Source: Alnus glutinosa
Taxonomy: Eukaryota; Streptophyta; Magnoliopsida; Fagales; Betulaceae
Assembly (NCBI RefSeq): GCF_958979055.1
Contig: NC_084887.1
Span: forward strand, 36,620,620 to 36,684,619
Direction of reading: 5' to 3'
DNA: 64,000 bases
The number at the start of each line of letters is the position of its first letter. Positions within the stretch are counted from its first letter, which is position 1. This document shows positions 48,901-61,250 of this stretch, one piece after another. Below the pieces are notes generated by a model that saw only the letters and a list, made by a program, of their open reading frames with translations, did not search any database and was not told the DNA's origin. The position numbers and the translations under genes were made by a program.

Positions 48901-51900
48901 TGGTATGAAGTCCAAAAGAACAGGTCATCTGTATCATCATAAAAACCAAGCAGAAAAGAGAGCATTTTCTTTTATCTTTTTTCCATAACCAACATGCTTC
49001 TTTCCCTTTGACTTCGATAAAATATGAGTTGGTAAAGAAACTAGTACCGACATTACTAATAAGAGCTGGTCTGGGTTACAGCCCCAAATACTGGACCATG
49101 CCTCACCCAAGTATCATCTGTGTGCCAAGGCTGCCCAGGCACTCGCTTGGCAAATTGCCACCCCAAATATAGGTGCACTGCTAGACTACGGTCAGTAAAT
49201 TGTAGCAAAAGAAGGCCAAACACTTATCTCATTCAAGACTAGAAAGAAAATACATACTGACACACAAACATACATAACCATATTAACAATATCAAAGACA
49301 ATCACCCATGACAGTCCTACCAAATAGTTACACATATTATTGGAATTCTTTAAAACTAGTGTGTGCCGCCCAAAACTAATTTTATAATATTTACTCGATG
49401 CATTTTCTTGACATAGTTGATTAGATATTTCAGACCACTGGAGAAATTAAAGATACACCACCATGACTGTCTATTTAGATCAATGCCCAACATACACCAA
49501 AAATTTAGAAAATAATCACACTGTTATACTTCCTTCAATCAATCTCCCCTGCAACCCCTATGAAAAAAAAATGGACCCTCATCACACAATATTTACTACT
49601 GTACCCTTCTGCAATCCTCATATTGTCTGCATTTTGTTCCAACCTTTGTCTATAAATCAACAAAGGCAATATGCCATCAGCCAATAGGAAAGAAGCACAA
49701 CAGAGTTCTTACTTGCAAACTTCCAAAGGCACGGTCATTGGTCTCCCAGGTTTGACAAAGCAAACGAGTGGCTGTAGCGTATAATGTTCTGAATATAAAA
49801 TAAAAATTAGTAAGACATGCTAAAAACAACATAAGCAGACAACCTAATTGTACATGTTATGTTCAAATGATAACAAGCAACATAAGTGCCTAAGTCTCCT
49901 CATAAGCCCCACTTGAATTTCATATGAGACCTAGGCCTACATGACAAGCACCACTCTATACTGCTGACAAGTCGTCAGTTAAAAAACCAGATACAGCAAA
50001 AATAGAAGCTTTAATATATTTGAAGGCATGGAGATGGTTCAAGGCCCCATTTGGTTTTAAGAGAATTGCCACACTACACAGTATTGAGATGTAGATATGA
50101 ACCACTAGGAACAGTAACAAGAGGTCGTAAGAGCATCCAAAATGCAAACAACGGCAACCCTTAGGTAGTTAAATAATATGTCAAGAAAGCTTCAAACTCA
50201 CAATTTAATATAGTAGGAGAAATTGATCAAAACCATATAATGTATATATGGAGTTCTATTCTGAGACAAAGCAATCCATGGTCCTCCTAGAAGACAAAAC
50301 CCATGGTCCTATCACTTGGGATTTATGCAATATTCCTTCTGGTACATGTGCTTGGGAAGGTATAATAATAATGTTGGATTACTTCACTAGCATATCTTAG
50401 GGCAATGAGGTGTGTGGACAATAGCCCTGTGTTTGCATCTAAGGTCATATAATTTGCCAAATCAAAATACAGTCATTCATGCAGAGAAGCTATATAGTAT
50501 GTATTTCCAGAAAAAGACTCTGGGTTAGAATAAAGAAAAAAATAAACAGGAAGCATGATAAAACTTCACTCTCCGAGTTATGGCCATTCTTCATCTACAT
50601 GTGAATCATGTGCTAATTCATATTGAATTTTATTAGTCACAAAATAAAAGTCAGATGAACCAATTTACAAGTAATTATCAACATCAGTATGTGTTAATGA
50701 ATATCCTCCACGACATAGCAAAAATTGTCAAAAAACATGCTGTCACAAGGTGAGGCCATTAAAATGATCACAAAAGAATGAAATGAAAGACATAAAGGAT
50801 ATTTTCTTCGGAGAACATACGGTTTTGCATCCTTGTGAAGCATTGGCAGGATAGTTTGAACTATGAGTGGAATCATCACAGAATGTGAGGCAAGTGATGG
50901 AAGCATTCCCAAAATCTTTAGCTGCAAGAACAGTTGAAAAAGGAACATAAAGATAATGGTTATAAGACAGAGCCAAAAGGCAAAAGCTAATACTCCCTGC
51001 ACTAAGAACAAGAGGAACAAAACCAGCATAGTTAAGGAAAGCTAACCAACATATTATGGCTTATAATATCATTCCTGGTGAATATGTTACTGTAAAATAG
51101 AATTGCTAACAATAATGGAACTCCCAGTTTAGCATCCATAACGCCAATAGCGGCCAAAGAATCTAGAGCAGCACTCCCCAGTGACTGATGCATCACCAAA
51201 ACACCAGCAACAGCACTGAGCAACAAGGGCATTTCTACAAGGAAAATAGTGGGACAATGAAAATATAACGCAAAAGATCCCACCCCTTTAAAACAATTAT
51301 GCCAAACCGAACAACTCCCCATTATTGCATGCTAAGGAACGCAACCAATTACCTGTTACAAACAATTCTTGAGACCGAGAGAGAGGTAGGGAAGATTTTC
51401 GTCTGTCAACGATCCATAAAGAGTATTGTCTTAGTTGAGAAGCCCAGGATCTTGGTAAATTAAGCATTTGTTTGCCATCAGCTTTACGAGTGGAAGCAAA
51501 ATTTAAAAACATAAAACTGGATAAAGAATACTGATCCTGAAAAACAGAACAAAAATAAATTTTATAGTGCTGGCATGAGTTACATATCTACATTATTACA
51601 TCCCTAAAATTGGACCACCCTCATCCTTCCCACCCTAAATATAAGGCTGACAAGTAATTGTAATGATTGTTAGGCTGTCTCAAGTTACATAAAATTAAAT
51701 TCAGAATGAAAATCATGAATTTGAAACAGAGACCACTTTAAGCGCTTAAAGTATTCCGTTCAACATTCTGTTTAACACTAAAAAATAAATAATCATAAAA
51801 TCAAAGATCAAGAAAATATCATTTCAAACAAAGAAAAGATCCAGATATCAGATAGCAAAAAGAAACCTGAAACCATAAATGTTGCAAAAGCCTAAAAGCT

Positions 51901-54308
51901 ACACTTCCAGGTGTACTGAGAGGTGGAAATCCCCCTTCCATTGCCTGTTCATTCTTTGGTGCCACTGACGTTTTTACTAAAAGCTTTTCTAATGTGACAA
52001 GCAAATCAGTTGCTGCCCCTTTGATGCATTTAGAAGGAGATGACATAAGGCTGATGACAGGAAATATGAATAAAAGCTCTTCACTCAGAACAGATGCAGT
52101 CTTGCCAATATCATATTCTGCAATAGCAAATACAATATAAGCAAAGTACCAGGAAAAGTAAGAAAAACAATTATATAAAAGAATCAGTAACAAATTCAAA
52201 TAAACAGAGGACCACATCCAGGATAACAATAAGCAAGATGAATAGTGAGACCAGCTGTTATTAAAAAATAAAAATTGATTAAAGTAAGATCATAGTCACA
52301 CTACACATTAATCCAGGAAGTTAAGCATAAATAATACCTTCATAAGGAAACAATTCATGATCACAAGCACATAATAAGAACAAGGCAAATAGACTTGTAA
52401 TAGACCAGTAACCAAATGGAGTTTTAGGCGCACAAGGCATATAAAAAGATTGAGAGACTGCATAGATATTCTTGAAGAATTTCATGGATTCAAATTCGCA
52501 AAAACCTATAAACTTAAAACTCATAAACTCTAGTTTAACAATGTGTCAGGCACAACATGTATTTTGATTAACAGATTATTTATGAACTTGTCAGTTTAAC
52601 ATACCATTTTCATATTTCCACTTTAGGAGGAAGTGAAAAAACTTCAATATAGAAAGTTGTTCATGTTCAAGCTCAGACTGAACGAGGATAACAAATAAGG
52701 ATAGCACACTTGATGATAATTCAGGCACATAGTGCAACCCAAGATCTTTCTGGACAAACATTAATCGCTTCACCAGTTCTACTATAGGCTCATTCCCACC
52801 AGAGTGCCTGTGATTCCACGTACATAAAGAAAGAACAGTCCCTGACAGTTCCACACCACATAGTTGAGCTTTATTCATCAGCTGCTAATATAGACATAGG
52901 AAAAAAAAAAAGCATCAACAAAAGAAACAAGGTAGTACAGCATCAACTGCCAGCAGGTGAAGACACCACAAGCAAGAAAAATTATTTCATAACTCCAAGA
53001 TACATCGAAGTAAAGTTATAAGAGCATACCAATCCCCTTCCAGCCAAATTTCTCAACACCACGATATACGCGTCCACCATACATTCCACGAAGTACGTAA
53101 AATTCCTAAATTCCTGAGAATTATCAAGAAATGAGAACCTAAGTAGCATGAATCTGCGTGGAAACAATCAACCCTTTACATAGACTAATCCCCTTAACAG
53201 AAGCAAATGAAGCCATGGAGACAATACTTCGCCTAACAAGTATACTTACTTCCAAATTTCTGCGGGCAAGATACTTAATGCATTCCATTAGCAACTCAAG
53301 AACTGGCATTGCCTCGTGAGGGAACAAGCAACAAAGAGATGCCATCGATGATATTAAATGCCTCACAAACAAAGAGGATGACAAATCCGAAAAGGGAATC
53401 CTCATAATCGAATAATTTAGAAAGGGTCTTAAGAATTCGCAAACCTCCACCATTCCCAACCGCTTATTCTGAGACATAAACAGTAATACTTGCTGCATGA
53501 GCTCGGACTGAACCTCCGATCGGCACAAGAGAATCTGCCACCAATTACAAACACTGCTTGAAGGCCCAAATTCTACAATGATTTAGCTAATTGCTCCTAA
53601 AGATAAAAACTTGTTAATATGTTCACTTAAATGACTTAATGAATGTTATTCTTACAATACTCAAAGTTTCCAAAGACTAAGACTGCATTTGGTGGTATTG
53701 AATTTGTACCCGAAGGCTTAAATGCAATTCTGTAGCGTTATTGCTTTAGCAACTATAGTTCGGAACTAAATTCCAATTATGTAAATCCCGAATTTAAGTT
53801 CTAGAGTGAAAATTACAGTCCAGAATCCCAATAAACCGCACTGAAAAGTTAAATTCTAATATAAACAAGTTCACAACCAAAAACAGCCTTAAAAAGAGTT
53901 ATTCATTTCTCACACCTTGACAAACGGGTGGGTCTCCGCGGAAGCAAATCTCCAAGAGCCATTGTGCTTCTGAAACCAGAATCGAACCAGAAACCCCAGC
54001 GCTTTGACGAAAAGGTCGGCGAATTTCGAGTCGGATCCTTCGAGAGCGGACTGAAGCTCCAGCAACCCGCGAGAGATGTCCATTTGGGAGTCGGTAACGA
54101 GACGGCATAGCTCGCGAACCGATTGGTCCACGACGGGCGGGGAGGGCGACTGGAGGCACTGAGAGATGGCCTCTCTTCCGGGTTCGGATTCGGAGTCTAG
54201 GTACTTCGGGGCGGACCGGAGCTTAGAGAAGATCGAAATAACCGCGAACTTCTGGAGGGAAGGTTGCGGCACTCTGGTCCTTTCGAGTAAGGGAGCGTAC
54301 GAGTCCAT
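34626..54308 (-). CDS. RST1: RST1 (RESURRECTION1), focadhesin-like ARM-repeat protein; complete 25-exon gene
   Basis: Exons in coding order: 53916-54308, 53250-53534, 53030-53113, 52605-52884, 51867-52117, 51353-51536, 51047-51234, 50821-50921, 49713-49788, 48693-48824, 48528-48609, 47203-47275, 46485-46656, 46172-46302, 46012-46087, 45477-45566, 45195-45410, 45005-45082, 44366-44548, 37879-38772, 37486-37782, 36237-36866, 35794-35944, 35597-35715, 34626-34988. All junctions are GT-AG and in phase, summing to 1843 codons; Arabidopsis RST1 (At3g27670) is 1841 aa from memory. The fourth exon may start at 52881 instead. The product is Leu-rich helical repeats beginning [18 protein letters not shown], with a DUF3730-type region. 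In Arabidopsis, RST1 with RIPR links the cytosolic RNA exosome to the Ski complex and affects wax and embryo development. The 5.6-kb intron before exon 20 holds nested LINEs; nothing in the exons looks broken. Confidence 0.92.
36941..36972 (-). repeat. (CA)/(GA) microsatellite in an RST1 intron
   Basis: CACACACACA followed by a pure AG run, about 30 bp, lying between exons 21 and 22 of RST1. Confidence 0.85.
39203..39331 (-). mobile_element. 91-bp LINE tail with 19-bp target-site duplication
   Basis: AAATAACAGAATACACTCT (39203-39221) and AAATAACAGAATATACTCT (39313-39331) differ at one base. Between them is an antisense LINE 3' end: T-run, AATAAGTAAAATATATTC, AAAAAGCGCAAAGGGGCGC. Extreme 5' truncation. 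Confidence 0.85.
39918..41751 (-). mobile_element. Inner LINE inserted into the outer LINE, 8-bp target-site duplication
   Basis: GACTTCTT occurs at 39918-39925 and 41744-41751. Removing the insert rejoins the outer LINE reading frame between NWDF and the [10 protein letters not shown] segment. The insert (39926-41743) is antisense to its host and begins at 39926 with the T-run and TATAAGTAAAATTTATTG tail. It is 5'-truncated just before the PLSPLLF motif of RT. Its orientation is the same as RST1 transcription. Confidence 0.9.
40005..41729 (-). CDS. Uninterrupted LINE reverse transcriptase fragment, 574 aa
   Basis: Open without a stop for 1725 bp inside the inner LINE. It runs from [16 protein letters not shown] through the RT catalytic FADD ([11 protein letters not shown]) and a long thumb/connection region. 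It ends with the zf-RVT motif ([19 protein letters not shown]-x2-C...H-x4-C) and FLSPLP. The endonuclease domain and the first RT motifs are missing through 5' truncation, so it cannot be autonomous. The intact frame indicates the insertion is much younger than the outer LINE, which carries at least four frame breaks. Confidence 0.85.
   Translation of the reverse strand: MSPLLFVMVMEVFSRMTYAAVGSGRLSGFSVGSSSQVAMKVSHLLFADDTLIFCDPVVDQVRDLRCLLLCFEAVSGLRINLSKSEMVPVGEVGDVEELACILGCGVASLPIKYLDLPLGAKYKDTNIWNNVIEKMEARLAGWKKVCLSRGGRLTLINSTLSSLPTYFLSLFPIPVGMANRMEKLQRDFLWGGVGDEFKIHLVNWRTICSSKASGGLGVRSLVRFNKALMGKWLWRFAMERDAFWRKVVEVKYGSLRGGWCSKEVGGSYGFGVWKSIRRGWDDFAAHVRYEIGNGSKVLFWHDVWCGDIPLKILFPELFLIARRKDAWVEDIMQRQNGIISWNILFARPVHDWEVEAVSRFFGILYNFKVSSEGEDKLCWVPARKKSFEVKSYYQLMSSHSQFSFPWKSIWKVNVPPRVAFFVWTATLGKSLTLDNLRKRNFIVMDWCYMCKSAGESIDHLFLHCMMASELWRALLQLFGVEWVMPKSVKDMLGSWRGQKGNRTSLQIWRMAPLCLMWCIWRERNARCFEDCETDLSNLKRKMFQMLYMWRDRIKTMHECSYFDFLDSCFLSPLP
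47782..47930 (+). mobile_element. 109-bp LINE tail with perfect 20-bp target-site duplication
   Basis: The 20-mer AAGGATTATCATCCAAGGTT is present at 47782-47801 and 47911-47930. The insert ends GGTACGCCTTACGC, TTACTTATAA and an A-rich tail. It sits in the RST1 intron between exons 11 and 12, antisense to the gene. Confidence 0.9.
48236..48301. repeat. (TA)n, poly-A and (GAA)n compound microsatellite in an RST1 intron
   Basis: TATATATATATATATAA, a long A run (about 48259-48285) and GAAGAAGAAGAA, between exons 11 and 12. Confidence 0.85.
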
Positions 54309-56324
54309 TGAGAGAGAGAGAGTGAGAGTATCTGTAGCATAAAGCGAAACATGAAGATAACGATGGTCGATGGCTGTAACTGTAAAAGCAAACGACGCCG
54401 TCTAGTCAAGTAAATATCCGTACACTATTAGCCTTTTTCTTTTTCTTTTTCTTTTTGACAAAGCTCTTTTTTTTTTTTCTTTTTTTTTCTTTTTTGATAA
54501 ATGACAAAGCATTTGTTATATTTAATATTAAAAAAAAACCAAGAAAGGGTCTGATTTCTCATCAATATAATGTGTAAAGATTAAATTGCTTAATTAGAAA
54601 TATAAGAACTAAATTGACACTTATGTCAATGTCCAAGGGTAAAAATGGGTGTTCTAGCTCAAACAAGTGAAATTAAGAGGTCATAAGGTCAAAGTACTTG
54701 AAATGATCTGCAATGAAGAATATAACAGATCAAAAAATAGTGCGTGTCAATTCCTTTAATTTCGTGACGAATTACTAGATAAGGATACTGGCTTCCTAGT
54801 CTCGTAGGGCATTTGTAATGAATTTTTATTACAATATTGTATAGTAAGTGGCGGAATTATTATTTTGATCAAGATATGTCAAAATTAAAAGACAAAATTT
54901 AATAAAAAAAATAATTGCAATAATAATTTACTTTTGCCTGCGGATTTTATATAGGTGCACAATTGCACATACCTGTTTTGGGGGGTTGTATAAAAAATTT
55001 AAAAATAGTTATGCCCAGCGGCAAAGAAGTAGGCCGAACCAGCCCGTATCCGAGAATCCGTCCCGAACCGCACCGACTCGAAATTTACGGATCTTTGGTA
55101 AAAAAATGCATGAGGCGGGCTTATAATTAGTTGACCCTTGGCTTACGGGGCGGCTTGCAGAAATAGGTTTTTCCAACCCGCAAGCACGCCCCGCCCCGCC
55201 CCGAGGTTATTTGTTGTATATTGCCCCCAAAACTCTAGAATCAGACCTACCCAGTCCGCCGCAACTCCTCTCCATCTTGAAGTCTCAAATTCAAGGGCTT
55301 GGCTTAAAGGCTCATATTCTGTATTAGAGGAGAGTCCACTTTCATCCCTTGCTTCCTAGAGTAATCCCCCCATGCGGTACAATCCTTACTAGTTTGTAGC
55401 AGTTGAATGCTATTTTTTTTTTTTTATGAGCCAGCAGTTGAATACTAAAAGGAGTGGGCAGAACTGCCTTGCGAAATAACACGCTCCAGTCGCCACCTCC
55501 ACGCTCTCCTTACACCCTCCAGATTGCCGTCGGCGAGGAGTTCATGTATTTCTCTCTATCTTTCCCTCTCTTTCGATCTCTCGATTCTCTCTCTCACGGT
55601 CTCTCAGAATTATCATGCGAGTAATACCCGTCCCGCCTCGCCCCGTGCTACCCGAATCCGGTCGGAATCCTGCTGCCATTCGGGTATCGGGCTTGGGAAT
55701 AACCGCAAACCCACCCCAAAAGAAAATATTCTTATTAAATTCTAGATTTGGATCCCTTTATTTGTAAGGGTAATGTGATTTATTACGCAACTACATCATT
55801 TTAGTGGTTATGCAGCATGCTAATACTTGGATGAGGGTAGCCCAGATGCTAAAATTTATCCACTTACACATAATTAAAGTATTTTACACACTCTTTATAA
55901 AAGAAAAAAAAAAATTAGTTGGAGAAAATTTATAAAAGAATTTAGATGGAGAAAATTCTTTTAATCGTGATTATTAAATTGATATTTGTAATAAAGTATC
56001 TGATTCTCACTTAAAATATATATAAAAATTATATGTCATTTTAAAAATTACCTGCTCTTAATACATATGTCAAATTTAATAAATAATTTTAACCAAAAAA
56101 AAATTCTTCCGAGAATTTTGTTCTGCCAATACTGCATTACAACTTTTTTGTTATTTTGTTTTTTTGGGCCTTTTCTCGGGGAGGGGCCTGAATGGCCACA
56201 GGCCCTATATGGCCGCGTCCGGTCCAACAAGAAAAAGAAAAAAGCATCAAAATAAAATAGAAAAAGAACACCGGTTTTCTCACTCTGTCTCTCTCTGAAT
56301 TCATCAAGCAGGAGGTCCGGGACG
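54309..56324. promoter_or_regulatory. Shared 2-kb divergent intergenic region of RST1 and the S2L gene
   Basis: The two genes are head to head. A (GA) tract (54310-54327) lies right at the RST1 start, and a CT-rich leader precedes the S2L ATG (about 56275-56320). Between them are T-rich LINE-like debris (54430-54500), the GC-rich repeat at 54990-55735, and a degraded MITE-like stretch (55920-56100). No TATA box could be chosen confidently for either gene. Confidence 0.45.
54990..55735. repeat. GC-rich low-complexity repeat (CCCGCCCCG, CCGAACC type)
   Basis: CGCCCCGCCCCGCCCC near 55187, CCGAACCGCACCGACTCG near 55065, and CCCGTCCCGCCTCGCCCC near 55630. It ends in AAACCCACCCC (55710-55720), resembling the GGGTGGG end of hAT-type MITEs. 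Boundaries are uncertain. Confidence 0.45.
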
Positions 56325-59300
56325 ATGTCGCTTACGGAGCTCGACGACGATATGGTGCGCAGCATGTCAATTGGAGCAGTTTTCTCGGACTTCGTAAGTT
56401 TTGCTTCCCCTTTCAACCTCACTAACTGTTTCTCTTTCAATTCAGTCGTATATATTCTACTACTATCCCACAGTAACGCTGTCAAATTTACCACTGTGTA
56501 ATTAAGAGACTTTCTTTATAATGGGTGAGAAAAGCTTGTTACTTTCTTTTAGTTGGGAGCCTTAGTATTGAGTTTGTGTGAGAATTTTTCAGGGTGGGAA
56601 GATAAATTCGCTTGATTTCCATCGGAAGGAAGATTTACTGGTTACAGCCAGTGAGGATGATTCGGTTCGATTCTATGACATTGCAAATGCTAAGTGAGTT
56701 CACTCTTACCGTGATTGAACTATATGGCTATGGTGATTATAGCGTGTAGAATGGACTGTCAATAATCAAGTATATTATGCACCAAAGTTAAATTGGAGTG
56801 CATTGCTTTCTTTTGTTTGACTTAAGCTTTGATGCTAAAATGCGTTTGAACTCAGTAATATGTGTCAATAGACTCAATAGAATGCACCCCCAGAGTACTT
56901 CTCTCTTTTTGGTATTGCCATCCGAGGATGTTAGTGTTTGTGTGAATGATTGGATTGAAGAGCCAACCCATCCCAGAATACTGATCGGGTCCATACCTTG
57001 TCGAGTCATGGTATACGACTATATGGGTCGATACTAACACGACCCATTTAATTAATCGTGGCAAACCCCTCATTCTGATGGGTGACAATTCGAGTTTGTC
57101 TCGTGTCAAGTCATGGGTATACGATTGTATGGGTCGATACGAACACGACCAATTTAATTAATCGTATCAAACTCCTCATTCCTGTTAAGGTTCTTGTTAT
57201 ATCGAGTCATGGGTATACGACTATATGAGTCAATACGAATACGATCCATTTAATTAATCGTATCAAACCCCTCAACACGAATGTGAATTACCCCCTCTGT
57301 CCCATACCATATGAAAGTTTACAAATCATGCACTTTAATGAAACCAGTACTCTTCTTAAAATTTGCTTAGATGGGCCAAGAAAGATGGGTTTAAATTTAA
57401 AACTGGTGGGTTTGAATTTACCAATAATATTGGAACTTAAAAGGGTACATGCCTTTTATTTTTGAAACTTTCATATATTATGGGGTTGTTTAAAAAAGGA
57501 AGTATATCATCTATAGTGGAAGGGGGGACTATGTTTCGAAATAAAACCTGACAACTTACATAATGAGGCCTAATTTTTTTTTAAAGTTTCTTTTGTTATT
57601 TTTCTTCTTCTTTTATATTTAGTTTTTATATTGACATTTTTTATGAACTCCAGGTTGTTGAAGACAACATATCACAAGAAGCACGGTGCTGATCGTATAT
57701 GCTTTACGCACCACCCTAGCTCTGTTATATGCTCTTCAAGATACAATTTGGAGTCCAGTGGAGGTGAGTTTGTTAGTGTAAAGTAGATGGTTTTGAACCA
57801 TAGTTCCAGTGTTTGTGAATGAGAAATGATGGGTTTTTTTTTTTTTCAACATGCCAGAATCCCTGTGGTATCTGTCAATGTATGATAATCGGTGCCTTCG
57901 ATACTTCAAAGGGCATAAAGACAGGTTTGGATCCCATGAATTATTGGTTCTCTATTAAGAAGTGGGAAAGTGGTTTCAATAAGTTCATATCCATTCATAA
58001 AAAGAATATGATGATATTATCTTACATGGTATGTATGAAGCAGTAGATTCTTAACCTTTTGGTGAAAAGCATGTTAGAAATGATAAATGTAGAAAGAAAC
58101 AATATGAAGTTTATGCATTCACGGCCACTTCATTTTTTCGAAGTCTGTTTGATACATTTCAGTACGCCTCCCCACTTTCCTCTTTCTGTGGCAACCTCTT
58201 TTGCTTGCTATTCACATAATTGATATGCATGGTACAAGACAGTAAAGTTATCAATACTGGGGATTTTTTCCCTGTATTTCTTTTACTAGGCCATGATACT
58301 GATTATGCTCTAAAATGTGTTTCTGTAGAGTCATTTCCCTCTGCATGTCTCCAATTAATGATAGCTTCATGTCTGGTTCTCTCGATCATAGTGTCAGAAT
58401 ATGGGATCTTCGCGTAAATGCCTGCCAGGTTGGTTTCTGGTTTTTATGATTCATATGAAAATTGTTGGTTGAGTACAGAAACGTTATCAAGAGAAGCTGA
58501 GGTATACCTGCCTAATTAAATGAGGACTGCATCCCCTCCTCCTACCCCCCACCCTCAAAAAAAAAAAAGGAAGGAACCCAAGGGGTAGTCCAATCAGCCA
58601 AGAGGATCACCTCATGAAGCGGAAGTTTGTAGTTAGAATATCTCCTTCCCCCTCCCATTGGAGCGAATTACTTATTAAAAAAAAGAAGATAGGATCAATG
58701 GAGAATTGTAAATGCTGCATTTTCTCATTAAGAGAAGACGTGATTATGATTTATGCTTACCATTATAGTTTTCAGGGAATTCTACGCTTACGTGGTAGAC
58801 CTACAGTTGCGTATGACCAACAAGGCCTTGTCTTTGCTGTGGCAATGGAAGGGGGTGCTATTAAATTGTTCGATTCACGTTCCTATGACAAGGTTCTTAC
58901 ACATTCTTACACATAATGCGCTAACTTCCATTTTCCAATATGTATGTCAAAATCCTTCATTTATTTTCCAAATGTAGGGTCCCTTTGACACCTTTTTAGT
59001 TGGTGGAGATATGGCTGAGGTGTGCGATATCAAATTTAGCAATGATGGAAAATCAATGCTATTGACGACCACAAATAACAACATTTATGTTCTTGATGCA
59101 TATGGAGGAGAGAAGGTTGGCTACTCTGATTTGTAATTTTGATTTTGTCTTCTCATAAATATAATTCTTGGAGCTTACTTATCAAAAAATATATATATAT
59201 ATATATAATGCTTGGAGCTTTGTGTGTGTGTACATATAAAGCCTGTCTACTGTTGCATAGGCTGACCGACAGTAGACCTACAGATTTTGTTGGCTTCTTG

Positions 59301-61250
59301 GTTGTGTTTAATTGATATACACTTGATGTTTATAGTAACTTGTCAACCTTTCACTTGTGCAGCGCTGTGGGTTCAGTTTGGAACCATCTCAAACAACAAA
59401 TATAGAGGCAACTTTTACCCCAGACGGCCAATACGTGGTCTCAGGTATTTAATCCTGCTATTTACAACAAAGTAACATGTAGAATCTAGTCCATGTTCAG
59501 ACTTTTCTTCCACTCCTTTTACTTCTGATTTAACTGACGATGTCACCTATTAGGAGAAACAAATAAAGAATAAAACTTGCAATACCTATTATAGATTTCA
59601 AACTATAAATTCATGTATCTTTTTCAAATACAAGAATGACTTTTCAATACCTATTGTTAATATTTATCAGTGAGGTTTTCACGAACTAATAGTTATAGCG
59701 AATTATTTTAGTTCTTATCCTAATTTCTGATTCATGTTTTGTTTATTTTTCTATAGCAGTCCTACTTTGTGGCGCATTATTGTTATGTTCTAAAACTTCA
59801 TTAACCATTCTTGAAAATCACTCGTCTTCACAAACTGACATGTATAATAAATAATATTGGTTCTTGTCTGTTTGTGTTTGATGTTTTTTTCTTTTGCTCA
59901 AGTTTTTATACCCTATAGCCCCCATCATTCGTTCTGTGCTAATACTTCATAACCCTTCTTTCTGAGAACATTAAATTCTGTGCACTGAAAAGTTCTTTAT
60001 ACGTTTTCAGCAGTTGCACGAACTTTTAAGTCACTCCCAGCCCTATATAACTTTTGACAAACGACCATACATCAGAACTAAGCTTAGTTTTTTCTCTTTG
60101 TTAAGGTGCAGGAGATGGAACCTTACATGCCTGGAGCATCAACATGCGAAATGAGGTATCAATCTGTTCTCTTTTATGCCTCCCCCCCCTCCCGCGTCTA
60201 TGAAGGAAAGGTAGAAGGTCAGAAATCTATACCGTTAACAGTTATCTAGTAGGAATTTAATCTCTAGACGTTCCACTCTTTAGTATTTAAGCTATCAACA
60301 ACTATAGGATTGATAGTCCTCTAAAACTAATTGATTTAGTTGGGTTGGAAAACTATTGAGACTCTTTGATGGTGACTTGTATCATGTTGTGATTTGTGAG
60401 CTCACTATACTGGAAAGTTGCAAAAGGAAGACTTGTGCCTATCATAATAGTAATGGGACCTTTATTCTTGGAGTGAAGTGGGAATTAGTATTGGATGTTA
60501 CAGGTTTTTACTTAAGAGCTTTCTTGAGGAATCAAAACGCTCAGTTATACTGCTTATAGGATAACTATCTGCCTCTAGATGGGATGATGGAGCTACATGC
60601 ATTGGCTTGTGATCATTAGAAATCTTTATAGTGGAAACCATGTGACAGAACAGAACCCTTTCTGATGATATATAGTTACGTTGTGTAAACCCTAGCTCAC
60701 TATTTCACTTGGTCGTATATATAAATTTAAGATCACGTGTTACAGCTTTTACTACTTATAAGACAGCCTACACAACACTTACCACATCAGCTACTATACT
60801 AAATTTAGCATCAGCTACTCTGTGAGTTTGTAAGTTTACATTACACTTATCACAATTATGCACTTATCACAACGATGCAGTGAATTGTCACCTCAATTAT
60901 ATTAAAGCTGTGAGAATCCATGCATTTTCCAAATTTTGGACACCAGCTCCTCAGTCTGTGTATAGCATGGTTCTGGTATCGACTTTGGTAAATTTGATTG
61001 CATATGCTGTTAGATCACTTACCCTGTGAAAGACTAAAGGCTAACCACCGATTCGATCGCTTTGCAGGTGGCATGCTGGAACAGCCACATTGGTGTTGCA
61101 TCGTGCTTAAAGTGGGCTCCTCGTAGGGCCATGTTCGTTGCTGCATCAACTGTTCTCACGTTTTGGATACCCGACAATTCAAAGTCTAATGCTGAACCTG
61201 GTTCCATGGAAACTGAAGCTGCAAGTCAATCCGAACATATTTCTCAATGA
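56325..61250 (+). CDS. WD40 protein, WDR82/Swd2-like COMPASS subunit (S2L type)
   Basis: Ten exons in phase: 56325-56393, 56593-56693, 57654-57763, 57858-57924, 58329-58428, 58776-58892, 58978-59115, 59363-59444, 60106-60155, 61068-61250; 338 aa. The protein starts MSLTELDDDMVRSMSIGAVF and carries six or seven WD repeats, for example LLVTASEDDSVRFYDI, FMSGSLDHSVRIWDLR and VVSGAGDGTLHAWSI. Its framework (YHKKHGADRICFTHH, FKGHKDRVVSLCMSPINDSF, FDSRSYDKGPF) is that of WDR82/Swd2. In Arabidopsis S2Lb (At5g66240) is the Swd2 subunit of COMPASS, promoting H3K4 trimethylation; WDR82 also works with PNUTS-PP1 in transcription termination in animals. I infer a nuclear role. The tail after the last blade is acidic and Ser-rich. 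Paralogue S2La versus S2Lb is likely b but not proven. Confidence 0.92.
57002..57285. repeat. Three-copy tandem repeat of about 100 bp in S2L intron 2
   Basis: Units start near 57002, 57107 and 57203. Each has AGTCATG(G)GTATACGA, TATG.GTC.ATACGAA.ACGA, then CCATTTAATTAATCGT and CAAACCCCTCA. They are preceded by related GGGTCCATACC sequence. Noncoding. Confidence 0.85.
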
